From NCBI GenBank assembly GCA_946544685.1, contig CAMNML010000024.1, positions 1 through 5,720 of the forward strand: a stretch of 5,720 bases of DNA, written 5' to 3'. A model generated the notes under the pieces. That model had not been told where the DNA came from and ran no database searches. It saw nothing but the letters and a program-made list of their open reading frames with translations. How positions within the stretch are numbered: position 1 is the first letter of the stretch; the number at the start of each line of letters is the position of its first letter. The DNA is from an uncultured Caryophanales bacterium (GTDB lineage: Bacteria; Bacillota_I; Bacilli_A; RF39; UBA660). Positions 1 to 5,033 of the stretch are shown piece after piece. The position numbers and the translations under genes were made by a program.

Positions 1-43
1 GAGTTTAGCTGTTGTTGGCACAATAATTTTTAAGGAGCAAGTT

Positions 44-340
44 ATGGATTTAGATTATAGATGTTATGAAGATTTTATAAAATTTTGGATTCCAATTTAT
101 AAAAAACAAGTTAATATTGCTAAGTTAGAAAACAACGAATTAGCGCTTATCGAAATATATGACAACATTGATAAAAATTGGAATTTGCAAAAGTATAAAT
201 ATTTTATATTCAAAGAATTAGGTATAAGTTATTTAGTACAAGCTGCATCTATGCAAGTAAAAAAAGTAGAAGATGCAGATCAAATAATAATTGAGTCTTA
301 CTTTAGACATAGGAAGGACAAAGCCAATGAAATATATTAA
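44..340 (+). CDS. Hypothetical phage protein, 98 aa
   Basis: I do not recognise this protein and assign no function. The ATG is preceded by a strong Shine-Dalgarno AAGGAG (32-37) with a 6-nt spacer, so this start is well supported. The same frame is, however, open to the left edge of the window (hydrophobic residues SLAVVGTIIF), so a longer form cannot be excluded. The product is a soluble-looking, mixed-charge protein rich in Lys, Asn, Ile and Tyr, with no signal peptide and no membrane segment after the ATG. It overlaps the next gene by 14 bp, which suggests translational coupling within one phage operon. Low-GC codon use matches its neighbours. Confidence 0.75.
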   Translation: MDLDYRCYEDFIKFWIPIYKKQVNIAKLENNELALIEIYDNIDKNWNLQKYKYFIFKELGISYLVQAASMQVKKVEDADQIIIESYFRHRKDKANEIY

Positions 341-560
341 AAGCCAACGATATTTTACTATATATGATATTAATGATAATTATCAATGTGAAGTTAAAGG
401 TTATAAAGAATTAGCAAATTGGCTGGGAAAAAGTGTTAAATCTGTACAATCTGGAATGTGTAGAATTAAAAAAGGAAGAATAAAAGAAGTTATAAATAAC
501 ATGGATCATAAAAAATATAAAATTTATGAATATATAGAAAAAGAGAATGAATATGATTGA
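327..560 (+). CDS. Small phage protein with a possible helix-turn-helix segment, 77 aa
   Basis: I chose the ATG at 327 because AGGAAGG (311-317) lies about 9 nt upstream. An in-frame TTG at 291 would add 12 residues but has no good ribosome binding site. Residues about 7-23 (RYFTIYDINDNYQ region) look like a beta hairpin. Residues about 26-50 (GYKELANWLGKSVKSVQSG and on to RIKKGRI) read like a helix-turn-helix: a 'KELANWLG' helix, a turn, then a second helix ending in a basic patch. This pattern is common in small phage proteins that recognise DNA, but I infer it from pattern only; no partner or operator is visible. The gene overlaps the previous one by 14 bp and the next by 8 bp. Confidence 0.75.
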   Translation: MKYIKSQRYFTIYDINDNYQCEVKGYKELANWLGKSVKSVQSGMCRIKKGRIKEVINNMDHKKYKIYEYIEKENEYD

Positions 561-630
561 ATTTGTTTTAGGACTAATATGTGGATTTATATTAACTGCT
601 ATTGTTGCAGTAGGAGGTAGAAATGATTAA
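553..630 (+). CDS. 25-aa single-pass membrane miniprotein, DUF3789-like
   Basis: This very short reading frame has a start overlapping the stop of the previous gene (ATGATTGA) and a stop overlapping the start of the next by 8 bp, so it is tightly embedded in the operon. It encodes MIEFVLGLICGF followed by ILTAIVAVGGRND: one hydrophobic helix (residues 4-20), a Gly-Gly-Arg turn and a polar tail. The layout (M-x-x-F-hydrophobic-G, then small residues and G-R-x-D) resembles DUF3789, a family of roughly 25-35-residue phage and prophage proteins of Firmicutes whose function is unknown. The Shine-Dalgarno is weak (AGAG at 542-545), consistent with translational coupling. The resemblance is from memory, not a search. 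Confidence 0.65.
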   Translation: MIEFVLGLICGFILTAIVAVGGRND

Positions 631-949
631 AAAATATATTAAACAAATTAAAGATTTGATACATGATAGAGAAACATTTATTACAACAGATGAAGAATTA
701 AATAAAGTATTTAAAGATGATATTGAAGCTTTAAAATATATAATTTCTCGTAATGAAGAATTAGAAATAGCTAATGAATCATTAGCAAGTACGTGTTCTT
801 ATTTTCATAAAAAAATAGTAAATCAAAAAGCAGAGATTAAAGAGTTGAATAAACAGATAGAAAAATATAAAACAAATACATCAAAAATTTATATAACACA
901 AGATTATATGGAAGTGATAAATAATGATAATATTACATTTTATTTTTAA
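623..949 (+). CDS. Hypothetical coiled-coil phage protein, 108 aa
   Basis: This gene starts at an ATG with a near-perfect Shine-Dalgarno AGGAGGT (612-618) 4 nt upstream, inside the end of the 25-aa membrane protein gene. The product is mostly alpha-helical. Residues about 40-83 (from ISRNEELEIANESL to IKELNKQIEKYK) show heptad-like spacing of Leu/Ile with charged residues between, so a coiled coil and oligomerisation are likely. No catalytic motif is visible. It overlaps the following gene by 26 bp. Function unknown; similar short coiled-coil proteins are frequent in the early regions of clostridial phages. Confidence 0.8.
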   Translation: MIKKYIKQIKDLIHDRETFITTDEELNKVFKDDIEALKYIISRNEELEIANESLASTCSYFHKKIVNQKAEIKELNKQIEKYKTNTSKIYITQDYMEVINNDNITFYF

Positions 950-1109
950 AATAAGGCATAAAGATGATTTATCACAAGAAGACAAAGAAATGATGCCAAT
1001 AATATTGTATATAGGGTTTCAAGCTGCATTATTAGAAGGATTATTTGAGGGTTTATTATTTGCTGCAGTTACAGCAAATTTAATAGATTCTATAATAAGT
1101 AAATTATAG
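924..1109 (+). CDS. Small hydrophobic, probably membrane-associated protein, 61 aa
   Basis: The ATG at 924 lies in the tail of the previous gene. It follows GGAAGTGAT with a 5-nt spacer, which matches the ribosomal anti-Shine-Dalgarno with one mismatch. After a polar stretch (residues 9-24, IRHKDDLSQEDKEMM) comes a hydrophobic segment, residues 25-54, interrupted by Glu38 and Glu42. It could be a membrane helix or an amphipathic helix lying on the membrane. A later ATG pair at 990-995 would leave only the hydrophobic part, but its Shine-Dalgarno is poorer. There is no family match I can name. Confidence is moderate because the gene is short and its long overlap (26 bp) is unusual. Confidence 0.6.
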   Translation: MIILHFIFKIRHKDDLSQEDKEMMPIILYIGFQAALLEGLFEGLLFAAVTANLIDSIISKL

Positions 1110-1135
1110 AAAATATAGGTTAAGGAGGAAAATAT

Positions 1136-1429
1136 ATGGAATTATGGATAAGAAGTCAAAATAGAAATGCTCTTATTAGAGCAAATAATGTACGATGTAG
1201 TTATGGGGTTTATGGTTATATAATTCTTGTTGATGATAAGATAGTTGGAAGTTACTCATCAGAAAAAAGAACATTAGAAGTATTAGATGAAATACAAAAT
1301 ATATTAAATTTAAAAGATATGTATAAATATGATAGAGAATTAGTATTAAAAAGTTGGGAAAATGCTGATGAAGAAAAAGTTAAAAAAGTAAGACAACTAA
1401 TTAGTGTGTATCAACTGCCAAAGGAATAG
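1136..1429 (+). CDS. Conserved phage hypothetical protein of the MELWIRSQ type, 97 aa
   Basis: This gene starts 26 nt after the preceding gene with an excellent Shine-Dalgarno (AAGGAGG, 7-nt spacer). The N-terminal MELWIRSQNR, a central 'G-Y-I-I-L-V-D-D-K-I-V-G-S-Y' strand pair and the motif EKRTLEVLDEIQN (about residues 43-55) followed by a short C-terminal tail match a set of 80-100-residue proteins I recall from prophages of Clostridium, Streptococcus and other Firmicutes. Their role is not known to me. The protein looks soluble, with a small beta sheet and one long helix. It is independently translated rather than coupled, unlike most of its neighbours. Confidence 0.85.
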   Translation: MELWIRSQNRNALIRANNVRCSYGVYGYIILVDDKIVGSYSSEKRTLEVLDEIQNILNLKDMYKYDRELVLKSWENADEEKVKKVRQLISVYQLPKE

Positions 1430-1446
1430 GAAGGTTAGTAAAAGAT

Positions 1447-1902
1447 ATGTTTGGAAAAAAGGAAAATCAAGACTTAAAGTTTAAAATAAGTGATTTAGAA
1501 AACGAAAATAGAAGATTAGAAAGAGAATGCAAAGAATATCAAAGTAAATATTGGAATTTAGATGGAATAAATACTAAATTAGAAAAGAGAATTAAAGAAT
1601 TAGAAGAACAACAAGAATTAAATGAATTATCAGATAGTTTAAAAGCAAAAGAACAAGAACTAAAGGAAATTCAAAACAATTATAATGAACTATTAGATCA
1701 ATTTAATAATACTAACTTAGAAAATGAAAGGTTAAAGCAAGATATATCAGTTAAAAGTAAAGAAATAGAAGCATATAAACAAGCAATAAATAATATATCA
1801 TTAACATTTCAAAAAGTTGAAAAATCAGATAATCAGGAACTTCCACCAAGCGATTGTACTATAGATGATGAAGAAATTCAGTTATGTAAGGCAGGTGATT
1901 AG
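1447..1902 (+). CDS. Long coiled-coil protein, 151 aa, function unknown
   Basis: Almost the whole protein, residues about 7-125, is a continuous Glu/Lys-rich helix with hydrophobic residues in heptad spacing (for example KISDLENENRRLEREC, KLEKRIKELEEQQELNEL, NNTNLENERLKQDI), so an extended coiled coil is expected. The last 25 residues are acidic and probably disordered (SDNQELPPSDCTIDDEE). No enzymatic motif, signal peptide or membrane segment is visible. The AGGAAGG ribosome binding site lies 12 nt from the ATG, longer than usual. The next gene begins one nucleotide after the stop. It could be a scaffold-like or host-interaction protein, but nothing in the sequence decides this. Confidence 0.85.
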   Translation: MFGKKENQDLKFKISDLENENRRLERECKEYQSKYWNLDGINTKLEKRIKELEEQQELNELSDSLKAKEQELKEIQNNYNELLDQFNNTNLENERLKQDISVKSKEIEAYKQAINNISLTFQKVEKSDNQELPPSDCTIDDEEIQLCKAGD

Positions 1903-1903
1903 T

Positions 1904-2206
1904 ATGTTAAATATAAAACGAATAATACATATAATTAAAATGTTAAAAAAAGCTTTAAATGTTAGTACAACAAAAGAAGTAGAAAAAAAATTAATGGAAT
2001 TCTATGGTGAAATGGGAATATTTGAATTAGAAAAAGAAAAAAATATAAAATATGACATTAAAGATATCTATGAAAGACTCACTGAAATACAATTTTCTTT
2101 AAAACATTCTGTGGCAAAAAGAAAAATAAGAAGAAAAGTTAAAGAAATACTAGAAATGCTAAAAAAAATAGATAACTTAGAAAGTGATGATTATGAAAAT
2201 TATTAA
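1904..2206 (+). CDS. Hypothetical basic helical protein, 100 aa
   Basis: The frame opens earlier, at 1865, but the ATG at 1904 has AGGTGAT (1893-1899) 4 nt upstream and sits one nucleotide after the previous stop, so I take 1904 as the start. The product is predicted mostly helical. It has a basic, hydrophobic N-terminus (MLNIKRIIHIIKMLKKAL), a central polar region with KYDIKDIYERLTEIQ, and a second strongly basic stretch (KHSVAKRKIRRKVKEIL, residues about 68-84), ending in an acidic tail. The basic helices could bind nucleic acid or membranes; this is inference only. It overlaps the next gene by 14 bp. Confidence 0.75.
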   Translation: MLNIKRIIHIIKMLKKALNVSTTKEVEKKLMEFYGEMGIFELEKEKNIKYDIKDIYERLTEIQFSLKHSVAKRKIRRKVKEILEMLKKIDNLESDDYENY

Positions 2207-2408
2207 AACTAAAAGGTACAAAGAATTAATAGATATAGAAGAAAAATATAAATACTTAAATGGTAAAATGTTTACTTTAGCAGTAGGTGGAAGAAGTAGA
2301 AGAGTAAGATTATTACAACTGTCAAAAGAAGAATTAGTTAAAATAATATTTGACTTACATAATGATAAATTACAATTAAAAAAGCTTTTAGAAAGCAAAG
2401 GTGAGTAA
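2193..2408 (+). CDS. Small hypothetical phage protein, 71 aa
   Basis: Three in-frame starts are possible (GTG 2184, ATG 2187, ATG 2193). The last has the best-placed ribosome binding site (AAAGTGAT at 2181-2188, 4-nt spacer) and is chosen. The protein has an N-terminal helix (KRYKELIDIEEKYKYLNGK), a short beta-like segment with a basic Gly-rich turn (AVGGRSRRVRLLQL, about residues 33-46) and a C-terminal helix (KEELVKIIFDLHNDKLQLKK). The GGRSRR loop is the only distinctive feature and may contact nucleic acid, but I cannot name a family. It overlaps the previous gene and ends 2 nt before the next one. Confidence 0.7.
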   Translation: MKIIKTKRYKELIDIEEKYKYLNGKMFTLAVGGRSRRVRLLQLSKEELVKIIFDLHNDKLQLKKLLESKGE

Positions 2409-2410
2409 TA

Positions 2411-2719
2411 ATGTTAACATTACCAATTAAGAAAAAATGGTTTGACATGATTAAATCAGGAGAAAAGAAAGAAGAATATAGAGAGATTAAACCATATTGG
2501 ACAAAAAGATTTTCACATAATTTAAGAGCAACTGTAAGAACAGATTTTGATGTCATACATAGTGGTTGGGTAATTCTTAAAAATGGTTATTCAAAAAATG
2601 CACCCAAAATACAATGTTTTGTAGATTGCTATAAAGATTATGGAAAAGAATACTGGGGTGCAGAACCTAACAAATTATATTATGTATTAAAAATATTAAG
2701 TGTGGAGGAAATATGTTAA
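2411..2719 (+). CDS. ASCH (PUA-like) domain protein, 102 aa
   Basis: The N-terminal half carries the hallmark of the ASCH superfamily: an initial beta strand (MLTLPI), a helix (KKKWFDMIKSG) and then G17-E18-K19-K20-E21-E22-Y23-R24, corresponding to the family's 'G-x-K-x-x-E-x-R' signature, followed by P28-Y29-W30. The C-terminus ends in a strand (YYVLKILSV), as expected for the beta barrel, and 102 aa is typical of a stand-alone ASCH domain. Family knowledge: ASCH folds resemble the PUA RNA-binding domain, and members are proposed to bind RNA or modified nucleotides; some have nuclease or amidohydrolase activity. Such genes are common in phages. The substrate here is unknown. AAAGGTGA precedes the start. 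The stop overlaps the next start (ATGTTAA). Confidence 0.85.
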   Translation: MLTLPIKKKWFDMIKSGEKKEEYREIKPYWTKRFSHNLRATVRTDFDVIHSGWVILKNGYSKNAPKIQCFVDCYKDYGKEYWGAEPNKLYYVLKILSVEEIC

Positions 2720-2967
2720 AGATTAAAGATAATGTAGATTTAAAAGAATTAGAAAAATATGGGTTAAAATATACGATTGGAGAAGATTGGCATAGGTGCA
2801 ATGATAATATGTCTATTAGTTTGGGAGATAATCAAGAAATTAATATTAATTGTGATGATTGTTATTTTGATAAAGATATATATGAATGTTTTGAATGGTT
2901 ATATGACCTAATAAAAGCCAATTTAGTAGAAAGAGTAGGTGATAAAGATGAAGAAAGAAATAATTAA
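2713..2967 (+). CDS. Conserved phage hypothetical protein, 84 aa
   Basis: This gene starts inside the end of the ASCH gene with a strong GGAGG (2704-2708, 4-nt spacer). The protein opens MLKIKDNVDLKELEKYGLKY, then carries four cysteines (C29, C47, C50, C59), of which C47-x-x-C50 forms a CxxC pair, and finishes with a helix (FEWLYDLIKANLVERV). The opening and closing segments resemble a recurrent set of short hypothetical proteins in clostridial phages, often ending 'YDLIxAxLVExV'. Function unknown. The cysteines might bind metal, but four are not arranged as a clear zinc ribbon. It overlaps the next gene by 20 bp. Confidence 0.8.
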   Translation: MLKIKDNVDLKELEKYGLKYTIGEDWHRCNDNMSISLGDNQEININCDDCYFDKDIYECFEWLYDLIKANLVERVGDKDEERNN

Positions 2968-3109
2968 TATTATATATTCAATTATTTGGTTAAGTTTTAT
3001 TTTAACATTATGTTTATTTTTTAATAGTACTAAACCACTATGGTTATTAATAGTTTATATATGCGATTGGTTCTTACATACTGATGAAAAAAAGAACAAA
3101 AAATCTTAA
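2948..3109 (+). CDS. Two-helix membrane miniprotein, 53 aa
   Basis: This short gene is easy to miss. An ATG at 2948 follows AGGTGAT (2936-2942) with a 5-nt spacer and opens a 53-codon frame ending TAA at 3107-3109. After MKKE come a hydrophobic helix (about residues 5-25, including SIIWLSFILTLCLFF), a short polar turn (NSTKP), a second hydrophobic helix (about 32-43, WLLIVYICDWFL) and a basic tail (DEKKNKKS). A hairpin of two membrane helices with positive ends is expected. Small membrane proteins of this shape occur in phages as holin-like, superinfection-exclusion or unknown proteins; nothing here chooses between these. It is the last gene before the recombinase. Confidence 0.65.
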   Translation: MKKEIINIIYSIIWLSFILTLCLFFNSTKPLWLLIVYICDWFLHTDEKKNKKS

Positions 3110-3112
3110 AAA

Positions 3113-3125
3113 CTATTTTAAATAG
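3113..3125. repeat. 13-bp palindrome after the membrane miniprotein gene
   Basis: CTATTT-T-AAATAG is a perfect 6-bp inverted repeat around one central base, just after the stop at 3109. It is too short and too AT-rich, with no T tract, to be a convincing terminator. It may be an operator half-site pair or chance. Confidence 0.3.
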
Positions 3126-3175
3126 AAAAATACTATTAAAGTCTTGTAAATACTAAGAAAAAAAGAAGTTGTTAA

Positions 3176-3207
3176 TAAGTAACAAAATTATTTGTGAATG
3201 TTACTTA
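3176..3207. repeat. 9-bp perfect inverted repeat upstream of the recombinase
   Basis: TAAGTAACA (3176-3184) is the exact reverse complement of TGTTACTTA (3199-3207), separated by 14 nt. It lies immediately upstream of the recombinase ribosome binding site (3213-3220). It could be an operator for recombinase control, a recombinase binding site or an RNA hairpin in the leader. The spacing is longer than the 6-8 bp overlap expected between simple tyrosine-recombinase core arms, so an attachment core is only a weak option. No convincing sigma-A promoter was found between 3110 and 3225. Confidence 0.5.
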
Positions 3208-3225
3208 CTAAAAGAGGTGAAAAAA

Positions 3226-4089
3226 GTGGAAATAATAGAATTAGAAAAAGGTCTTAGATCATTCATTAGTGAACTTAGAGAAGATGAAATATCAGAATCA
3301 AGTTTAAAGATATATGAGTCAAATATTAAACTGTTTATCAGTTATCTAAAAGAACATAATATAAGCAATATTAGTAAAACTGATTACTCTGATTATAAGT
3401 TCTATATGAAGGATGTTAAAAATTATCAGATATCCACTATTAATAAATATGTGGTAATCATCAATAAATACATGTCATATTTAGGACATGATGACATGAA
3501 GATAAAGCAATTAAGATTACAAAGAAAGCACTATGTTGAAAATGTGCCAACTGTAATTGACTACAAAAGAATGTTAAGAGCTGCAAAGAAACATGATCAA
3601 GTAGCATACTATTTTATTCTGATAGCATCATATACAGGTATGAGAGTAAGTGCTATATGTGATATTACTATCGAATCTATAAAGGAATCTAAGAAGAATG
3701 ATGATTATATTAGTATCTACTCAAAAGGTAAATATAATGAAGTACCGTTTCCTGCATGGTTAAGGAGAGAAATACTTCAATATGCTAAAAATAATAAAAT
3801 TAATAGTGGGTATTTATTTCCATCACCTAAAAATCCTGATAAACCAATGTGTAGGAAAACAATGTGGGAAAAAGTGCATAAAATGACTGGAAAAGCTAGA
3901 GTTAGTTTAGACAAAGGTCATCCTCACGCATTAAGACATTTATTAGGTAAAGAAATTACAAGTCAATTAAATGACTCAAAGACTGTAGCTGATATCTTAG
4001 GTCACGAAAGTACAAAAACAACAGAACAATATCAGCAAAGAACAAAAAAAGAAATATCTAATATTTTAAACAATTTTAGATTTAAATAA
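3226..4089 (+). CDS. int: Tyrosine recombinase / phage integrase, 287 aa
   Basis: This is a site-specific DNA recombinase of the lambda-integrase/XerCD family, which cuts and rejoins DNA through a covalent 3'-phosphotyrosine. An N-terminal SAM-like core-binding domain spans about residues 8-95 (FISELREDEISESSLKIYES to INKYMSYLG). The catalytic domain follows with Arg140 in TGMRVSAICD, a Lys in the beta hairpin YSKGKYNEVPF (167 or 169), His234-x-x-Arg237 in HPHALRHLLG, His260 in LGHESTKTTEQY and nucleophile Tyr269, so the active set is complete. At 287 aa it is compact and lacks the separate N-terminal arm-binding domain of long integrases. The start is GTG 3226, with AGAGGTGA 5 nt upstream; an earlier in-frame TTG (3169) lacks such a site. 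It lies 9 nt before the regulator gene, so the two are probably co-transcribed. Confidence 0.93.
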   Translation: MEIIELEKGLRSFISELREDEISESSLKIYESNIKLFISYLKEHNISNISKTDYSDYKFYMKDVKNYQISTINKYVVIINKYMSYLGHDDMKIKQLRLQRKHYVENVPTVIDYKRMLRAAKKHDQVAYYFILIASYTGMRVSAICDITIESIKESKKNDDYISIYSKGKYNEVPFPAWLRREILQYAKNNKINSGYLFPSPKNPDKPMCRKTMWEKVHKMTGKARVSLDKGHPHALRHLLGKEITSQLNDSKTVADILGHESTKTTEQYQQRTKKEISNILNNFRFK

Positions 4090-4098
4090 GAGGTTAAT

Positions 4099-4530
4099 AT
4101 GGAACAAGTAATTAAAACAAGTGATTATATGTCATTAAAAGAAATAAAAAACGAGATTTATAAATACCAGAACCAAATAAGATTTTGGTGTGAGAAGAAG
4201 AAAATACACTTCGAATACACACAACCACAAGGTTTGAGATACAAAGATATACAAGTGCAATCTTCAATAAAAGACTTTGATCCATTTGCAACATATATGA
4301 TTAAAGATGAAGAATGTGATAAAAAAATATATGAGTATCAAGCAAAGCTTAGTTCATATCAAACATTATTAGCAAACGAGATATTAAGAATGAAAAAATA
4401 TGAAGATGTAGATTTAATTGTATATTATAAAGAAGAAATGAATTATAGTTGGATTAAAATAGATCAATTACTTCATTATGCTACTGATACTAGCAGAAAG
4501 AAATATGAAAGATATAAGAAAAAAAATTAA
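4099..4530 (+). CDS. ArpU/RinA-like late transcription regulator with sigma-region-4-type HTH, 143 aa
   Basis: The C-terminal segment (residues about 103-140: DVDLIVYYKEEMNYSWIKI, then DQLLHYATDTSRKKYERYKK) has the layout of sigma-factor region 4 as seen in ArpU, RinA and DUF1492 phage proteins: a leading helix, an aromatic 'Y-S-W-x-x-I' first HTH helix and a recognition helix ending in basic residues. The N-terminal part is helical, with YKYQNQIRFWCEKKK and a Tyr-rich pair of helices (75-100). Known role of the family: activation of the late or packaging operon located directly downstream. The position fits, since it follows the integrase and is followed at once by a promoter-like region with a tandem TTGTCC repeat. 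The ribosome binding site is AGAGGTTAAT. Family assignment is by pattern; the exact subfamily is uncertain. Confidence 0.8.
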   Translation: MEQVIKTSDYMSLKEIKNEIYKYQNQIRFWCEKKKIHFEYTQPQGLRYKDIQVQSSIKDFDPFATYMIKDEECDKKIYEYQAKLSSYQTLLANEILRMKKYEDVDLIVYYKEEMNYSWIKIDQLLHYATDTSRKKYERYKKKN

Positions 4531-4560
4531 TTGTCCCGTTTTGTCCGTTTTTTATATATT
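4531..4560 (+). promoter_or_regulatory. Tandem TTGTCC repeat and promoter-like sequence, probable start of the ncRNA/late transcript
   Basis: Directly after the regulator stop, TTGTCC occurs twice with a 10-bp period (4531-4536 and 4541-4546), one helical turn apart, as expected for a dimeric activator site. The first copy could also act as a weak -35 box with TATATT (4555-4560) as -10 at an 18-nt spacing, placing the start near 4567. A second -10-like TATAGT (4569-4574) lies 22 nt from the second TTGTCC, but a start there would fall inside the first hairpin. Binding by the upstream-encoded ArpU-like protein is inferred from position. Confidence 0.5.
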
Positions 4561-4570
4561 AAAATATGTA

Positions 4571-4604
4571 TAGTGGAATAATGCACATAGCATTATATTC
4601 ACTA
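4571..4604 (+). other. Strong hairpin at the 5' end of the noncoding RNA
   Basis: TAGTGGAATAATGC (4571-4584) pairs with 4590-4604 to form a 14-bp stem with one G-T wobble and a single bulged A (4597), closed by loop ACATA. If transcription starts near 4567 the whole hairpin is at the RNA's 5' end and could protect it. No T tract follows, so it is not a standard terminator for the regulator gene. Confidence 0.6.
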
Positions 4605-4656
4605 TTTCAGGGCAAACTTATAAATCTAGTTTATAGGAGAGATATCATCAGATATC

Positions 4657-4727
4657 TTTCTGAATTTAAGTGGGGATTGCGACTAATACCTAGATCCTAA
4701 ACGAAGTCGTTTTTCAGAAATCGCAAT
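4657..4727 (+). other. Potential H-type pseudoknot in the noncoding RNA
   Basis: TTTCTGAA (4657-4664) is complementary to TTCAGAAA (4713-4720), and ATTGCGA (4676-4682) is complementary to TCGCAAT (4721-4727). The two helices cross (first 5' strand, second 5' strand, first 3' strand, second 3' strand) and their 3' strands abut, permitting coaxial stacking. An inner hairpin AAACG/CGTTT with loop AAGT fits at 4699-4712. The hairpin at 4640-4657 competes for one base. This is seen as complementarity only; no covariation is available. Confidence 0.5.
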
Positions 4728-4794
4728 AACTACCATTTGTTAGGAAAGTGATGGTTAAAGTGAGATTATGTGTGTTACCTTTATAGGTAGCATT

Positions 4795-4950
4795 GAGTGG
4801 TTATAAGCAATGAGTAGTTATAGAGATATAACGAAACTAGATAATAAGTCTTATCGGACTCGAGAAAGAAGTTTTTAATAGTCGACTATTAATATTAAAA
4901 CGGAGCAAACTTTATATTAGATTTAGACTTCTCGCTAGATATAACCATTC
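4795..4950 (+). other. Multibranched domain closed by an 11-bp long-range helix
   Basis: GAGTGGTTATA (4795-4805) pairs with TATAACCATTC (4940-4950) over 11 bp with one G-T wobble. Inside it fit a perfect hairpin with a GAGA (GNRA) tetraloop (GTTATA 4817-4822 / TATAAC 4827-4832), the helices CTAG 4837-4840 / 4935-4938 and CGAGAA 4861-4866 / TTCTCG 4929-4934, a hairpin at 4840-4855, and AAGTTT 4869-4874 / AAACTT 4907-4912 around the palindrome. A competing local hairpin is CATTG 4791-4795 / CAATG 4808-4812. Nested, mutually compatible helices of this kind support a structured RNA. Confidence 0.5.
4875..4892. repeat. 18-bp perfect palindrome inside the noncoding RNA
   Basis: TTAATAGTCGACTATTAA reads the same on both strands. 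In RNA it can fold as a 7-bp stem with a TCGA loop, or pair with a second copy of itself over 18 bp, making it a possible dimerisation element. As DNA it could be a protein-binding site. Confidence 0.6.
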
Positions 4951-5008
4951 AATGGTGCTTATAATAGGCACTACTATTCATTTTAATTGTAGTTGCAATC
5001 ACGCAACG

Positions 5009-5029
5009 CACTATCTTTTATAGGTAGTG
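5009..5029 (+). other. Hairpin with U/A-rich apical loop TTTTATA
   Basis: CACTATC (5009-5015) pairs with GGTAGTG (5023-5029) in a 7-bp stem with one T-G wobble. The 7-nt loop TTTTATA contains TTTATA, exactly complementary to TATAAA in the loop at 5132-5138. A related hairpin at 4774-4791 (GTTACC/GGTAGC) has the loop TTTATA, and both share the sequence TTATAGGTAG. These are candidates for loop-loop (kissing) contacts. Confidence 0.5.
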
Positions 5030-5033
5030 AACT

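Noticed and set aside
1..43. Possible 3' end of an upstream gene (frame ending TAA at 31-33), or an upstream extension of the first gene in frame 2
   Set aside because: Only about ten codons are visible in either frame, so nothing can be claimed; the AAGGAG before the ATG at 44 favours a start there.
291..326. TTG-initiated extension of the HTH-like protein
   Set aside because: No ribosome binding site; the ATG at 327 has AGGAAGG at a good distance.
1865..1903. Earlier in-frame ATG for the 100-aa basic protein
   Set aside because: It would overlap the coiled-coil gene by 38 bp and lacks a good Shine-Dalgarno, while the ATG at 1904 has AGGTGAT 4 nt upstream.
2177..2556. Two overlapping minus-strand reading frames of 72-73 codons
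   Set aside because: They lie opposite well-supported plus-strand genes with ribosome binding sites and have no such sites of their own; their hydrophobic make-up is the usual mirror of Lys/Asn-rich AT-rich genes.
3126..3178. Sigma-A promoter for the recombinase (TTGTAA at 3144 with TTAATA at 3172)
   Set aside because: Spacing of 22 nt is wrong and both boxes are poor; in such AT-rich sequence similar pairs are expected by chance.
3169..3225. Upstream TTG start for the recombinase
   Set aside because: The extra 19 residues run through the inverted repeat and do not look like integrase N-terminus; the GTG at 3226 has AGAGGTGA correctly spaced.
4112..4294. Minus-strand 60-codon frame opposite the regulator gene
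   Set aside because: It is a shadow of the ArpU-like gene with no independent start signals.
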